Below are positions 8,890-17,223 of a stretch of 58,009 nucleotides of DNA, piece after piece. Where the stretch lies: assembly GCA_030619925.1 (NCBI GenBank), contig JAUXAL010000013.1, forward strand, positions 1-58,009. Reading direction: 5' to 3'. This DNA comes from Phycisphaerae bacterium. GTDB taxonomy: Bacteria; Planctomycetota; Phycisphaerae; Sedimentisphaerales; Anaerobacaceae. Under the pieces are notes generated by a model. It did not search any database. It worked only from the letters and a program-made list of their open reading frames with translations, and was not told the origin of the DNA. The position numbers were made by a program, and so were the translations under genes. Numbering within the stretch: the first letter of the stretch is position 1; every line of letters begins with the position of its first letter.

Positions 8890-9067
8890 TTATGCGCTCA
8901 GGTTCATCATCCGGCCAATAAACAAAATGCTCCCCGAATGGTTATTACGAATCGAGAATGAAAATAGATGGTTGGCCCGAGAAACCGGTATCTGGCCCGG
9001 CCCAATCACCGTTAGCCTCACAGGTGCTGCCGCCGCCTCAGTGCCTTCCTCCTTGACGTCAACATAG
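8890..9067 (-). pseudogene. Serpin C-terminal remnant
   Basis: Minus-strand reading from about 9067 to the TAA at 8892-8890 gives KAYVDVKEEGTEAAAAPV..., then SRANHLFSFSIRNNHSGSIL and FIGRMMNLSA. This is the serpin hinge of the reactive-centre loop (EEGTEAAAA) followed by the conserved C-terminal strand (normally FxxxHPFLFxIRDxxTGxILFMGRVxNP). Only about 60 of about 400 serpin residues remain. Upstream the homology stops at a short repeat (CTTCGCAGAGTAGTA, minus strand, 9105-9119). Truncation means no functional inhibitor. Confidence 0.8.
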
Positions 9068-9156
9068 GCCTTGGTTGAGAATGCCCCCAGACGAGTCTGT
9101 ACTACTCTGCGAAGCACAAGCCGGTGCCACGCCGGGTTCCATTAATAGCGCAAAGG

Positions 9157-9190
9157 CCGTTAGAGACCCGAAGGACAAAGTCTCTAACGG
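9157..9190. repeat. Perfect hairpin CCGTTAGAGAC/GTCTCTAACGG
   Basis: An 11-bp perfect inverted repeat with a 12-base loop, between the serpin remnant and the next plus-strand gene. There is no T-run, so it is not an ordinary intrinsic terminator; it looks like a single copy of a mobile palindrome. Confidence 0.6.
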
Positions 9191-9370
9191 AGCAAGCCTC
9201 AATAATATCGCCTCATACCCTCATCCCACACAGATTAATGCGCTGATTACAGCCGATTTGTTGACAATCAGCCGGAAAAAATGGCAGAGCAGAGCCAAAA
9301 ATATCACCCAAAAACAGCCAATTACCCCATGTTTGGCAAAGCAATATTTTTGGCTATTGTTTTTCAGTTC

Positions 9371-9399
9371 TTGACAAAGACACGGCTTTAATATATTAT
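9371..9399 (+). promoter_or_regulatory. Promoter of the 9450 gene
   Basis: TTGACA (9371-9376) with 17 bases to TATTAT (9394-9399), in an A+T-rich stretch that also contains TATAAT at 9397-9402 (20-base spacing). It lies 50-80 bases before the ATG at 9450. Confidence 0.55.
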
Positions 9400-9449
9400 A
9401 ATGTATTGGAGAAAAGCTGCGAAAAAAACATGTTTTCAAGAGGAAGGTT

Positions 9450-10439
9450 ATGGACTCGGGAAAAGACGGTTTCTTACAGCGATTCAAGTGGCACACTGTG
9501 ATTATTTGTGCCGCATTAGTAATCGTGGTTCTGCTCTCGGTCTTTACCGACATCTTCCAGACGGATGAAGCCAATCGATTGCGTCTGCTTGTAATAATGT
9601 TAGGCGTATTGATCATTTTGAGCGCACTTCTGACAATGCTCTCAAGAGTATTTAAGATAGTTGATGCACTTCAGGACTTTAGCGCAAAGCTTAAGGAAGT
9701 CACCGGAGCCATGGAAAAGATACACGCAGGACTGGCGCAAATCGATCGCAGCACCCGTGTCAGCGAAGCGGCCAAGGCCATTGCATTCCGCGATGCAGAC
9801 AAACAGTCTCTGCGAGAGGCCGTTTTTGATAAGCTCCAGCAGCAGGATTTTGATGCGGCCCAAGAAATAATCGATGAAATTGCCAAGCGTCCCGAATACG
9901 AGGAACTGGCTAAGCAACTAAGAACTCAGGCGGAAAAATACCATACCGCGACCGACCAAGAACGGCTAAATCAAGTCATAGCGCATATCGAGAAGCTATT
10001 CGAACACTGTCAGTGGGCCAAAGCAAGTGCCCAGATTGAAGGACTGATCAAGGCTTATCCGGATTCCAAGCAGGCAAAGGCAATGCGACACAAACTATTC
10101 GATAAGAAGCAGCAGCACAAAGGAATACTGCTCGCCGCCTGGGACGATGCCGTAAAACGCCAGGAAACCGACCGCAGCCTGGAGATTCTAAAAGAGCTTG
10201 ACCTGTATCTGACTCCCAATGAAGCATTGGCCTTACAGGAGGCAGCAAGGGATGTTTTCAGAACAAAGCTGCACAACCTCGGCGTCCAATTCGGCATCGC
10301 TGTCACTGAAAGGCGGTGGGCCAATGCGCTGGGCACCGGTCGACAGATCATCAAGGATTTTCCAAACAGCAGGATGTCTGAGGAAATCCGAGAAAAGCTG
10401 GGTGTCTTGAAGCAGAACGTCCAATTGCATGACAGTTAA
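9450..10439 (+). CDS. Two-TM inner-membrane protein with coiled coil and TPR-like cytoplasmic part
   Basis: 329 residues. Two adjacent membrane helices (about residues 16-34 and 45-62) form an N-terminal hairpin. A coiled-coil stretch follows (about 68-105: VDALQDFSAKLKEVTGAMEK). The rest is helical-repeat sequence with TPR-like units, e.g. FEHCQWAKASAQIEGLIKAY and ERRWANALGTGRQIIKDFP. The ATG is preceded by AGAGGAAGG. No enzyme motif. It stands alone with its own promoter, convergent with the ribonucleotide reductase gene. Likely a planctomycete-specific membrane scaffold; the function is unknown. Confidence 0.75.
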   Translation: MDSGKDGFLQRFKWHTVIICAALVIVVLLSVFTDIFQTDEANRLRLLVIMLGVLIILSALLTMLSRVFKIVDALQDFSAKLKEVTGAMEKIHAGLAQIDRSTRVSEAAKAIAFRDADKQSLREAVFDKLQQQDFDAAQEIIDEIAKRPEYEELAKQLRTQAEKYHTATDQERLNQVIAHIEKLFEHCQWAKASAQIEGLIKAYPDSKQAKAMRHKLFDKKQQHKGILLAAWDDAVKRQETDRSLEILKELDLYLTPNEALALQEAARDVFRTKLHNLGVQFGIAVTERRWANALGTGRQIIKDFPNSRMSEEIREKLGVLKQNVQLHDS

Positions 10440-10511
10440 AACCCGGATATTCCCCTCAGCACACCGGGACCGATGATTGAACACTGACAGCTTTTGACTA
10501 TCCGCTATGCG

Positions 10512-12359
10512 CTAATATAGACTCATCGGCTCACGGTCGCGGCTGCCTCGGCGATAAATCGTGATACCTTTGCAACCAAGCTGATAGGTTAATTTATAGG
10601 CCTTATCGACAGCGGCCACCGTAGCTTTTTCGTTGAAATTTATGGTCTTACTGACCGCTGCGTCGCAATGCTCTTGAAAAGCCGCCTGCATTCGAATATG
10701 CCATTGTGGCTTGACATCATAAGCACATCTAAAGACTCTGCGCATTTTGGGCGGAATCTGAGCGATTTCTTGAATACTGCCGGTTTTGATAATCTGTTTT
10801 TCCAGCTTCTTGTTGTAAAAACCGCCCTTTTCGGCCATTTGTTTGAAAATCGGATTTATCTGCAGCATTTTTGAGCCGTTCAATATCTGGCGAACAAACA
10901 CCAGCGAATAGGCCGGCTCAATACCGGAAGAACAGTCCGCAATGATACTTATCGTGCCGGTTGGAGCTATGCACGTAATAGCAGCATTGCGGACCCTTTT
11001 TTTTCTTTTGGCTCGCCAGATACTGTGACTCCAATTCGGAAACGGCCCGCGCAAATTGGCGAGCTCACTGCTGGCCTTGCGTGCGTTACTGCTGATAAAC
11101 TTCATAAGCTCCGAGCCGAATTCGATGCCCTTTCGTGAGTCGTAAGGTATCCCAAGCAGAAACAAGCAATCAGCAAAGCCCATAACGCCTAAGCCGATTT
11201 TGCGATTTCCTTGCGCCAGCCGGACCGTATTCCTGACCGGATAATCGCACACATCAACAATATTGTCGAGAAACCGCACAGCCAATTTAATAGTCTCAGC
11301 CAGCGCCGGCCAGTCTATTTCTGCTTTGCCCTCGACGAAGGACACGAATTTGACAAGATTAATACTGCCTAACGTGCAGGCTTCATAAGGTAACAACGGT
11401 TGTTCGCCACAGGGATTGGTCGCCTCTATTCGGCCCAGCAAAGGAGTCGGATTGTCACGGTTGATTCGGTCAATAAAAACCACACCGGGCTCGCCGGTTC
11501 TATGTGCACACTTAACGATCACTTTCCAGATGTCGCTGACGGTGTAAAATCGGCCTGCTTGCTTAGAGGTGGGCTTGCCTTTAGCCGTCAGCTTATACAA
11601 ATCGTTTATTGTGTAGCTGCCAATATCAATTCGCCGCGGCAATAAATACCTCTGTTGAGTGCGGGGATTTTTTACGATGTGAACAGACCGGCCCGCCTCA
11701 GTCAGTGTTTTCATCCAATCATCAGTAACTTTGACGGAGATATTGAAGTTGGTGAAGGCCTTTAAGTTTTGCTTGGCGTGTAGAAATTTCAGTATGTCCG
11801 GGTGCTCGACACCCATCATACCCATATTTGCACCGCGACGAAAAGCACCCTGCTGAATTGCGTCGGTCGTCTCGGAAAAAACCCGCCAGAAACTTATCGG
11901 CCCCGATGTTGTCCCGCCGCTCGAGGCGACACGGTCGCCGGTCGGCCTTAACTTGTCGAAGGAAAATCCTGTGCCGCCGCCGGCCTTTTGAATCAGAGCC
12001 GTCTGCTTGACCGCCTCGAATATGCCCTCTATACTATCTTCGATCGGCAGCACAAAGCAGGCACTGAGCATTCCGCCCCGTTGCGCGTTCATAAGGGCGG
12101 GAGAGTTGGGCAAAAACTTTAGCGACGCCAGCAAATCGTAATATCTTTTGTGCCAGCCTTTGATTTGGCCGCTATCGGCTCCGTACTTGGCTTCAGCCCC
12201 GGCTATCAGTGACGCTACCCTGCTGAAAAGCTGTGCCGGCGTCTCGATGCACTTTCCCTCGTGGTCTTTGATTAGATATCTGCTTTGCAAGACCTTCAAA
12301 GCATTTTCGCTAAGTACGGGAACGTCTCCGGGTGGTGGATGTATATGGAATTCAGCCAT
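10512..12359 (-). CDS. nrdJ: Adenosylcobalamin-dependent (class II) ribonucleoside-diphosphate reductase
   Basis: 615 residues from ATG at 12359 (GGAG six bases upstream; an upstream in-frame TTG at 12371 is less likely). Conserved class II features: SALMNAQRGGMLSACFVLP-type segment with the first active-site Cys, GGGTGFSFDKLRPTGDRV, GANMGMMGVEHPDI, the catalytic loop NPCGEQPLLPYEACTLGSIN, and IAPTGTISIIADCSSGIEP. It reduces ribonucleotides to deoxyribonucleotides using cobalamin, without an oxygen requirement. The protein ends soon after the barrel (GCKGITIYRRGSRDREP) and lacks the C-terminal CxxC swivel seen in many longer NrdJ proteins. No cobalamin riboswitch was recognised upstream. Confidence 0.93.
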   Translation of the reverse strand: MAEFHIHPPPGDVPVLSENALKVLQSRYLIKDHEGKCIETPAQLFSRVASLIAGAEAKYGADSGQIKGWHKRYYDLLASLKFLPNSPALMNAQRGGMLSACFVLPIEDSIEGIFEAVKQTALIQKAGGGTGFSFDKLRPTGDRVASSGGTTSGPISFWRVFSETTDAIQQGAFRRGANMGMMGVEHPDILKFLHAKQNLKAFTNFNISVKVTDDWMKTLTEAGRSVHIVKNPRTQQRYLLPRRIDIGSYTINDLYKLTAKGKPTSKQAGRFYTVSDIWKVIVKCAHRTGEPGVVFIDRINRDNPTPLLGRIEATNPCGEQPLLPYEACTLGSINLVKFVSFVEGKAEIDWPALAETIKLAVRFLDNIVDVCDYPVRNTVRLAQGNRKIGLGVMGFADCLFLLGIPYDSRKGIEFGSELMKFISSNARKASSELANLRGPFPNWSHSIWRAKRKKRVRNAAITCIAPTGTISIIADCSSGIEPAYSLVFVRQILNGSKMLQINPIFKQMAEKGGFYNKKLEKQIIKTGSIQEIAQIPPKMRRVFRCAYDVKPQWHIRMQAAFQEHCDAAVSKTINFNEKATVAAVDKAYKLTYQLGCKGITIYRRGSRDREPMSLY

Positions 12360-12479
12360 AAAGAACTCCAAGCCTAAAAACGAAAAACGTAAAGGGAAAA
12401 ATGCAAAATCATTATTTAATTCAAAACTTACTTAATTTTGAGTTTTGGACTATGCTTTTGAGTTTTTAGTTTTTACTTT

Positions 12480-12680
12480 TTAGCTTTTTCTGAGCCATCT
12501 AAACCGAAAGACATCGCGAATCCTTTCACTAAATCGGATCCCCAAACGCTGCGTGCTGGTTTTGAACTCCATTTGGTTCAAATCGTCCGTGGTGGGCTTG
12601 GCCGGGGATTTGCCGAACACGGACAACAATCCGGCCGCAAGCAAGCCAAGAAATGAATTTATTTTAGTGCGAATGCGCAT
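12480..12680 (-). CDS. Small secreted or membrane-anchored protein, hypothetical
   Basis: 66 residues. It begins MRIRTKINSFLGLLAAGLLS, a basic n-region plus hydrophobic stretch like a signal peptide or anchor, followed by a charged soluble part. The ribosome-binding site is poor, and the start abuts a low-complexity repeat (12684-12744), which lowers confidence. Located just upstream of nrdJ in the same direction. No family recognised. Confidence 0.45.
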   Translation of the reverse strand: MRIRTKINSFLGLLAAGLLSVFGKSPAKPTTDDLNQMEFKTSTQRLGIRFSERIRDVFRFRWLRKS

Positions 12681-12683
12681 ACT

Positions 12684-12744
12684 CGTGATTCGTAGTTCGT
12701 GTATCGTGGCTCGTTCGGGTCACGATTCACTATTTACGATTCCC
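12684..12744. repeat. Low-complexity 'CGTGATTCGTAGTTCGTG' repeat
   Basis: Degenerate words of the type ATTCGTAGTTCGTG/TATCGTGGC followed by an inverted counterpart CACGATTCAC...TTACGATTC. It belongs to the same style as the copies at 26507, 30169 and 44053. Confidence 0.5.
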
Positions 12745-12754
12745 TATTGTTAAA

Positions 12755-13336
12755 TTATCTCTGCACGGCTAATTTCAAGGAAGTTAATAACTCTTGGCCG
12801 CTCCTGCTTATCTGTTCGGATTTGCCGAATAATTGATGTCTGTCGAGAATCTCCGGCTTGTAATCATAGTATCTCTGCACCGCCTCGATACCGCCTTCAG
12901 CAGCCCCACCGGTTTTGTATTCGCCATCCAAAAGCCATGAGCTTACCTCGTCATCGTACTCAGCGGGATAAATAAGTGCCACCACAAACTTATTGTCGCT
13001 GTACTTGGCCAGATGCACCTTGGCACGGCAGGGCGGAGCATTCTCGACAGCTAAATTAACGAGCTGCTTGAAATCCCTCCCGGCGGTTTCAAGCTCGCTT
13101 GAATAAAAGAGCATCCCGGCCTCGAGCTGGAAGACTTGCGATGGCACACCTTTTAGTTCGAGCTTACCATCAGGGTAAGCCCTGTGTATTTTGTAGACCT
13201 TGCCTTGCTTGTATTTTTCGCTTTCCAGAAGCTCAGCCACTTCTTCAGCGGTGAAGCCCACGCCCACGTGGTCGCCGAAGTCGAAGATGTACAGGCCGAC
13301 ATATCTCTCAGGTTTTTGTAATTCAGGTAGTTTCAT
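12755..13336 (-). CDS. Conserved hypothetical cytoplasmic protein
   Basis: 193 residues, soluble, no signal or membrane segment. The composition is that of a normal globular protein (starts MKLPELQKPERYVGLYIFDF, later FVVALIYPAEYDDEVSSWLL). No catalytic motif or known domain recognised. It lies between tyrS and nrdJ on the same strand, about 130 bases from tyrS, with a repeat in the gap. Real-gene status rests on length and coding-like composition. Confidence 0.7.
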   Translation of the reverse strand: MKLPELQKPERYVGLYIFDFGDHVGVGFTAEEVAELLESEKYKQGKVYKIHRAYPDGKLELKGVPSQVFQLEAGMLFYSSELETAGRDFKQLVNLAVENAPPCRAKVHLAKYSDNKFVVALIYPAEYDDEVSSWLLDGEYKTGGAAEGGIEAVQRYYDYKPEILDRHQLFGKSEQISRSGQELLTSLKLAVQR

Positions 13337-13419
13337 AGCAGCATTATTATAACCACAGATTGCAGAGATTGCACGGATTTTTTGAATACTGACCGGCGGT
13401 GAAACCTCCGGCTAAATAT

Positions 13420-13470
13420 GAGATTGCTTCGCGGAGTTTATCCTTGAGCGAAGCGAAGGGCTCGCAATGA
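13420..13470. repeat. Dispersed GTCATTGCGAG/GCAATCTC repeat copy
   Basis: On the minus strand it reads GTCATTGCGAGCCCTTCGCT...GAAGCAATCTC, a palindromic intergenic repeat type also present at 22276-22443. It directly abuts the stop codon of tyrS. Confidence 0.65.
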
Positions 13471-14682
13471 CTAATTCTGTTTTACTTTCAGTCTTGCAAA
13501 TTTTCGTTTGCCGACTTGCACTACCATACCATCGGCCGGTGCTATTTGCTTGTTAGGGTCATCGATTTTCTCAGCATCAATAGTCACAGCTGCCTGCTTT
13601 ATCATCCGTTTCGCTTCACCGCCGCTCGAGACGAGTTTGCAGGCTAAAAGCAGTTTGCCGGCTGCGATTGGCACAGCGGCTATATCAACTTCTGGTATCT
13701 CATCGGGCAGTTGGCCCTGGGCAAATACCTTGTCGAATTCAGCGGCGGCGGCCTGAGCAATTTCCTTGCCATAGAAGGTAGATACAGTCGCATCGGCCAA
13801 GACTATTTTCGCTTTTTTCGGATGCCACTCCGGGCTTACAAACCGGTCAATTTCTTCATCTGTAAAATCGGTGAGAAGCGTGAAGTAGTTCTCCATCATA
13901 TCATCGGAGATACTCATAACCTTGCCGAACATATCATTCGGCTCATCGGTTACGCCGATGTAATTGCCTTTGGATTTACTCATTTTTTCTTTGCCGTCCA
14001 GGCCAATTAGTATCGGCGTAGTAATTACGACCTGCGGCGGCTGGCCGTAGGCCTTTTGGATATCGCGGCCGATAAGATTGTTAAAGGTCTGGTCTGTGCC
14101 GCCTAACTCGACGTCACTTTCTACCATAACCGAATCATAACCCTGCATCAACGGATACAGAAACTCGTGCGTATAGACATCCACATCCGCTTGCAGACGC
14201 TTTTTGAAAGTATCACGCTGTAGCATCTGGGCGACGGTCTTTTTGGCGGCTATCTGGATAAGCTCCATTAACGTCAGCTTCTCAAGCCATTCGCTGTTGT
14301 ACCTGATTTCGAGTTTATCCTCAGATGTATCGAGGATTTTGCCGGCCTGCTGGAAATATGTTTTGGCATTTTCCTGTATTTGCACGGGCGACAGAATCGG
14401 CCGAGTTGCATTTTGTCCCGTGGGGTCGCCGATTCGTGCGGTGTAGTCACCTATTATAAGAACCGCCTTGTGGCCGAGGTCCTGGAACTGCCGCATCTTT
14501 CGCAATACGACCGTATGGCCGAGGTGTATGTCGGCACTGGTCGGGTCCAGGCCGAGCTTGATTCGCAACTGTCGGGGCGTTTTAGCCGCCTCGGTGAGCT
14601 TCTGGCCCAGCTCGGCCTCGGTAAAGATTTCGACCGTGCCACGTTTTAGTAATTGGATTTGCTCTGCAATTCTTTCAGCCAT
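13471..14682 (-). CDS. tyrS: Tyrosyl-tRNA synthetase
   Basis: 403 residues, the usual TyrRS length. Class I signatures: HLGH at residues 53-56 after GLDPTSADI, and KMSKS in DGKEKMSKSKGNY (about residue 235). A C-terminal S4 RNA-binding domain occupies about residues 340-403 (LVSSGGEAKRMIKQAAVTID). It charges tRNA-Tyr in the cytoplasm. HLGH/KMSKS and the sequence type match the TyrZ-like clade. Promoter at 14721-14749 and an AAAGAAG ribosome-binding site precede it. Confidence 0.96.
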   Translation of the reverse strand: MAERIAEQIQLLKRGTVEIFTEAELGQKLTEAAKTPRQLRIKLGLDPTSADIHLGHTVVLRKMRQFQDLGHKAVLIIGDYTARIGDPTGQNATRPILSPVQIQENAKTYFQQAGKILDTSEDKLEIRYNSEWLEKLTLMELIQIAAKKTVAQMLQRDTFKKRLQADVDVYTHEFLYPLMQGYDSVMVESDVELGGTDQTFNNLIGRDIQKAYGQPPQVVITTPILIGLDGKEKMSKSKGNYIGVTDEPNDMFGKVMSISDDMMENYFTLLTDFTDEEIDRFVSPEWHPKKAKIVLADATVSTFYGKEIAQAAAAEFDKVFAQGQLPDEIPEVDIAAVPIAAGKLLLACKLVSSGGEAKRMIKQAAVTIDAEKIDDPNKQIAPADGMVVQVGKRKFARLKVKQN

Positions 14683-14720
14683 ATACTTCTTTCTGCAAAT
14701 TAAGGTACTTCAAGACAGCG

Positions 14721-14749
14721 ATTATAAAAGAACAGTATAAAATAAGCAA
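14721..14749 (-). promoter_or_regulatory. tyrS promoter
   Basis: Minus strand TTGCTT (14744-14749), 17 bases, TATAAT (14721-14726), about 40 bases before the start codon. No T-box leader was recognised. Confidence 0.6.
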
Positions 14750-14794
14750 GAATCAGAACAACAGCCATATTTAGCCCTGGGTTTTACACAGGGT

Positions 14795-15313
14795 TTACTT
14801 TTTAACCTTGTTTTGTTTTATGTACGATGCGGCGGCAATCACATACGGAATAACAGCCGCAATAAAGAAAGCAACACAGATAGTTTCTATTTGTTCGGCA
14901 CTAACATGCCGGTGATACACCCGCCATAAAGATATTGTTTTGTTTGGCCAAAATATTTTTACGTCAGAGTGATAGGTCGCGTCAATCAAAACGTGCAGCC
15001 ACACGCCCAGGACACCTGAGACGACCATTTTCCGTAAATCGCCTTTGTAAGGTATACGAAATAATTGCATTATCTTTTTGAAGAGATGCCGCAACCGATA
15101 AGCCGCGACACCCCAGAGGGCACCTACTGCCGCCCCTACCAGGAGCGTATGACAATAGCGATGTCTTGGCCATCCGAGATTGAAGAGCATTATAACCAGG
15201 ACCTCAATGTCAACAATCACGTTGGCCAGGACAAAGACAGGGATGTCAATCCACTTTCTAAAAGTAAGCCCGATAAAGCCACTGGGCCCAAAATGATATG
15301 GCGTAAACGGCAT
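14795..15313 (-). CDS. Integral membrane protein, YdjM/DUF4184-like putative hydrolase
   Basis: 172 residues with about four membrane segments (around 20-45, 52-70, 95-115, 140-162). The start MPFTPYHFGPSGFIGLTFRK and the later NLGWPRHRYCHTLLVGA and WLHVLIDATYHSD are the His-rich motifs of the inner-membrane YdjM/DUF4184-type 'metal-dependent hydrolase' families. The histidines could bind a metal at the membrane surface. Substrate unknown. It sits immediately downstream of the DUF5131 gene (gap 6 bases), so it may be in that operon. Family assignment is moderate. Confidence 0.7.
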   Translation of the reverse strand: MPFTPYHFGPSGFIGLTFRKWIDIPVFVLANVIVDIEVLVIMLFNLGWPRHRYCHTLLVGAAVGALWGVAAYRLRHLFKKIMQLFRIPYKGDLRKMVVSGVLGVWLHVLIDATYHSDVKIFWPNKTISLWRVYHRHVSAEQIETICVAFFIAAVIPYVIAAASYIKQNKVKK

Positions 15314-15319
15314 CTGAAT

Positions 15320-16057
15320 CTACACGAGTAGCAATTTCTCCCTGACTACTTTTGGGTAGTTGTCCCAGGTTCTACCTTGTAGGGTCCTTCCTGTTTTTTT
15401 CCTATTTACACCACCCCATTGTTTAAAGAAAAAAGGTATATTATGCTCGTTCTCACATTTTTTCTTAATGTCAAGGACCCATTTTTCCTTCATAGGTCTG
15501 GCACCTGGGCCGGATTCTCCACCTACAATAACCCAATCTATGCCGTCGAATTCTAAATCTGACGCAGGCCCAAGTAAAGGCTCGAGAGAGAGGAATTTTA
15601 TGGCTGCATTGATTGCTCTCAGATCATCGGCTCGATCGACATAATCGTTGTTTTCAATCGTAACCCCCATCCATATATTTTCCGACCACTCCAGTAGTGG
15701 TGCCAGCTCTCGCAGTCGCTCAGACCTCTTTGTAAGAACTTGGAAGGTATGCCGTCTGTTTTTACTCATCACCCCAAAAACATCTTGTATAAATTCGAGT
15801 GGTATTTCTTCATGAAACAAATCGCTCATTGAATTGACGAATACAATCCGTGGTTTTTTCCACTTGTATGGTTCTTCTAACGCTTCTGTTTGCAAAGTAA
15901 CTTTAAAGCCGTTTCTGTATCGCTGTTGCCCCATAGCCCGCAGTCGCTTTGCCATCCTCTCGGCATAGCAGTGCAGGCACCCTGCACTGATCTTAGTGCA
16001 ACCCGTAACAGGATTCCAAGTTGATTCTGTCCATTCTATTGTTGATTGTGTCGCCAT
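15320..16057 (-). CDS. DUF5131 (phage Gp37/Gp68) three-Cys-motif protein
   Basis: 245 residues. Begins with the family hallmark IEWTESTWNPVTGC followed by the three-cysteine motif (Cys20, Cys27, Cys30 in CTKISAGCLHCYAERM), which probably binds an Fe-S cluster in a radical-SAM-like TIM barrel. Later motifs fit the family: FVNSMSDLFHE, FQVLTKRSERL, WMGVTIE, FLSLEPLL, WVIVGGESGPGARPM, FFFKQWGG. These proteins are usually encoded next to TcmP, as here (10 bases between the genes). Reaction unknown; nucleic-acid modification is a reasonable hypothesis. Confidence 0.92.
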   Translation of the reverse strand: MATQSTIEWTESTWNPVTGCTKISAGCLHCYAERMAKRLRAMGQQRYRNGFKVTLQTEALEEPYKWKKPRIVFVNSMSDLFHEEIPLEFIQDVFGVMSKNRRHTFQVLTKRSERLRELAPLLEWSENIWMGVTIENNDYVDRADDLRAINAAIKFLSLEPLLGPASDLEFDGIDWVIVGGESGPGARPMKEKWVLDIKKKCENEHNIPFFFKQWGGVNRKKTGRTLQGRTWDNYPKVVREKLLLV

Positions 16058-16067
16058 AAGCTAAAGA

Positions 16068-17162
16068 TTAGTGAAACTTAACTATCCTATCATCACCAAG
16101 AGTTACTTTTCCTTTTATAACCCGCCTTTCTTCGAAAGGCAGGTCAATCTCTATCTTATCTTCCCTTTCCAGTGCACGCAACGCATCTTTATAGTTCCTT
16201 TTCACAAAACGCGTTCCTCTCTGATGTTTCTCGTATATATCACGAACCTTTAGTTTCTGCCCCTTGAACTTTTGTATAAGTTGCTCTACAAGATCCCTCA
16301 GTGGCTGGCCAAAGTTAAGCGTCAGCTGTTGTTTTGGATCAAAACTGAAAGTTGGCACTCCATCCTTATCTCGTATACTGTATTCGTTCATGATCTCTTT
16401 CATAAGACCGTAACCCAAATGATGCTTCGTCGCGTAGATTAAATAATGGCTGGTTCGATCTCTTCTTCTATCTCGAAAACAAAATGGCAGGGTATATTTA
16501 CCTCCCATTTCCTCCAATGCCTGACAAAGCTCCCTTAGTATTGTCTCCTCGCGCTTATACGGGGACATTGCCTTTGTTTCTACCCGCAGTTTATCAGCTC
16601 GCTGTCTACCAAGTAGCTCATTAATATTTTGGTCCACAGAAGACTTGTGCAGGTCCATGTTTATTCGTTTATAGTTAAAGAACAACAAACATTCAGACGC
16701 CCAGTTTTTTACAGCCACCCTAATCAAATCTAAAGACAGACCCTTATAACCCCAAGGATCCAAGAAGAACAATGTAGGTGGAAGGCTTGTCTCGCCGTAC
16801 TGTTTGGCTATCTCTCTTGAGATTTTTATGCACGAGAACTTCGGAGGTTTTGGCAAATTTGCAATTCCATCCAATTGGTTGACAGCTCTGCGTAAAGATT
16901 CAACGTATTGGACTTTTTGATCATTGAACTCGATTATCAATTTCTGAGCTATCTTGGGGTTTTCAATAGCCTTCTTAAGGATTATAAGTGGAGTAGATTC
17001 CGTACCATCATCATAATAACCCTGCCCAGCAAAAAGATCAACGTACGCAATCTGTTCTGCATGACCGGCAATTATATTGGCCCAAACGTCAAAATATTTA
17101 GCGACAATCTGACTCTTGACCTTTGAGTGTTCGAGCGGCTCTTCAAAAAAATCTTCGCTCAT
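16068..17162 (-). CDS. tcmP: Three-Cys-motif partner protein TcmP
   Basis: 364 residues. The N-terminal half resembles a Rossmann-fold methyltransferase-like domain (YVDLFAGQGYYDDG near residue 40, LFFLDPWGYKGLS near 130), as in the TcmP family, which occurs as the obligate partner of DUF5131/Gp37 proteins. The C-terminal part is charged and may contain a winged helix. AGGGA precedes the ATG at 17162. The pair forms a compact two-gene cassette and is widespread but biochemically uncharacterised; phage-related names come from homologues in phage genomes. Confidence 0.88.
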   Translation of the reverse strand: MSEDFFEEPLEHSKVKSQIVAKYFDVWANIIAGHAEQIAYVDLFAGQGYYDDGTESTPLIILKKAIENPKIAQKLIIEFNDQKVQYVESLRRAVNQLDGIANLPKPPKFSCIKISREIAKQYGETSLPPTLFFLDPWGYKGLSLDLIRVAVKNWASECLLFFNYKRINMDLHKSSVDQNINELLGRQRADKLRVETKAMSPYKREETILRELCQALEEMGGKYTLPFCFRDRRRDRTSHYLIYATKHHLGYGLMKEIMNEYSIRDKDGVPTFSFDPKQQLTLNFGQPLRDLVEQLIQKFKGQKLKVRDIYEKHQRGTRFVKRNYKDALRALEREDKIEIDLPFEERRVIKGKVTLGDDRIVKFH

Positions 17163-17223
17163 TGACTTTCCCTAAAAGAGCAACTTTTTTCTTATCGGCA
17201 ATGCCTTCAAAAACGCTTCAGAA

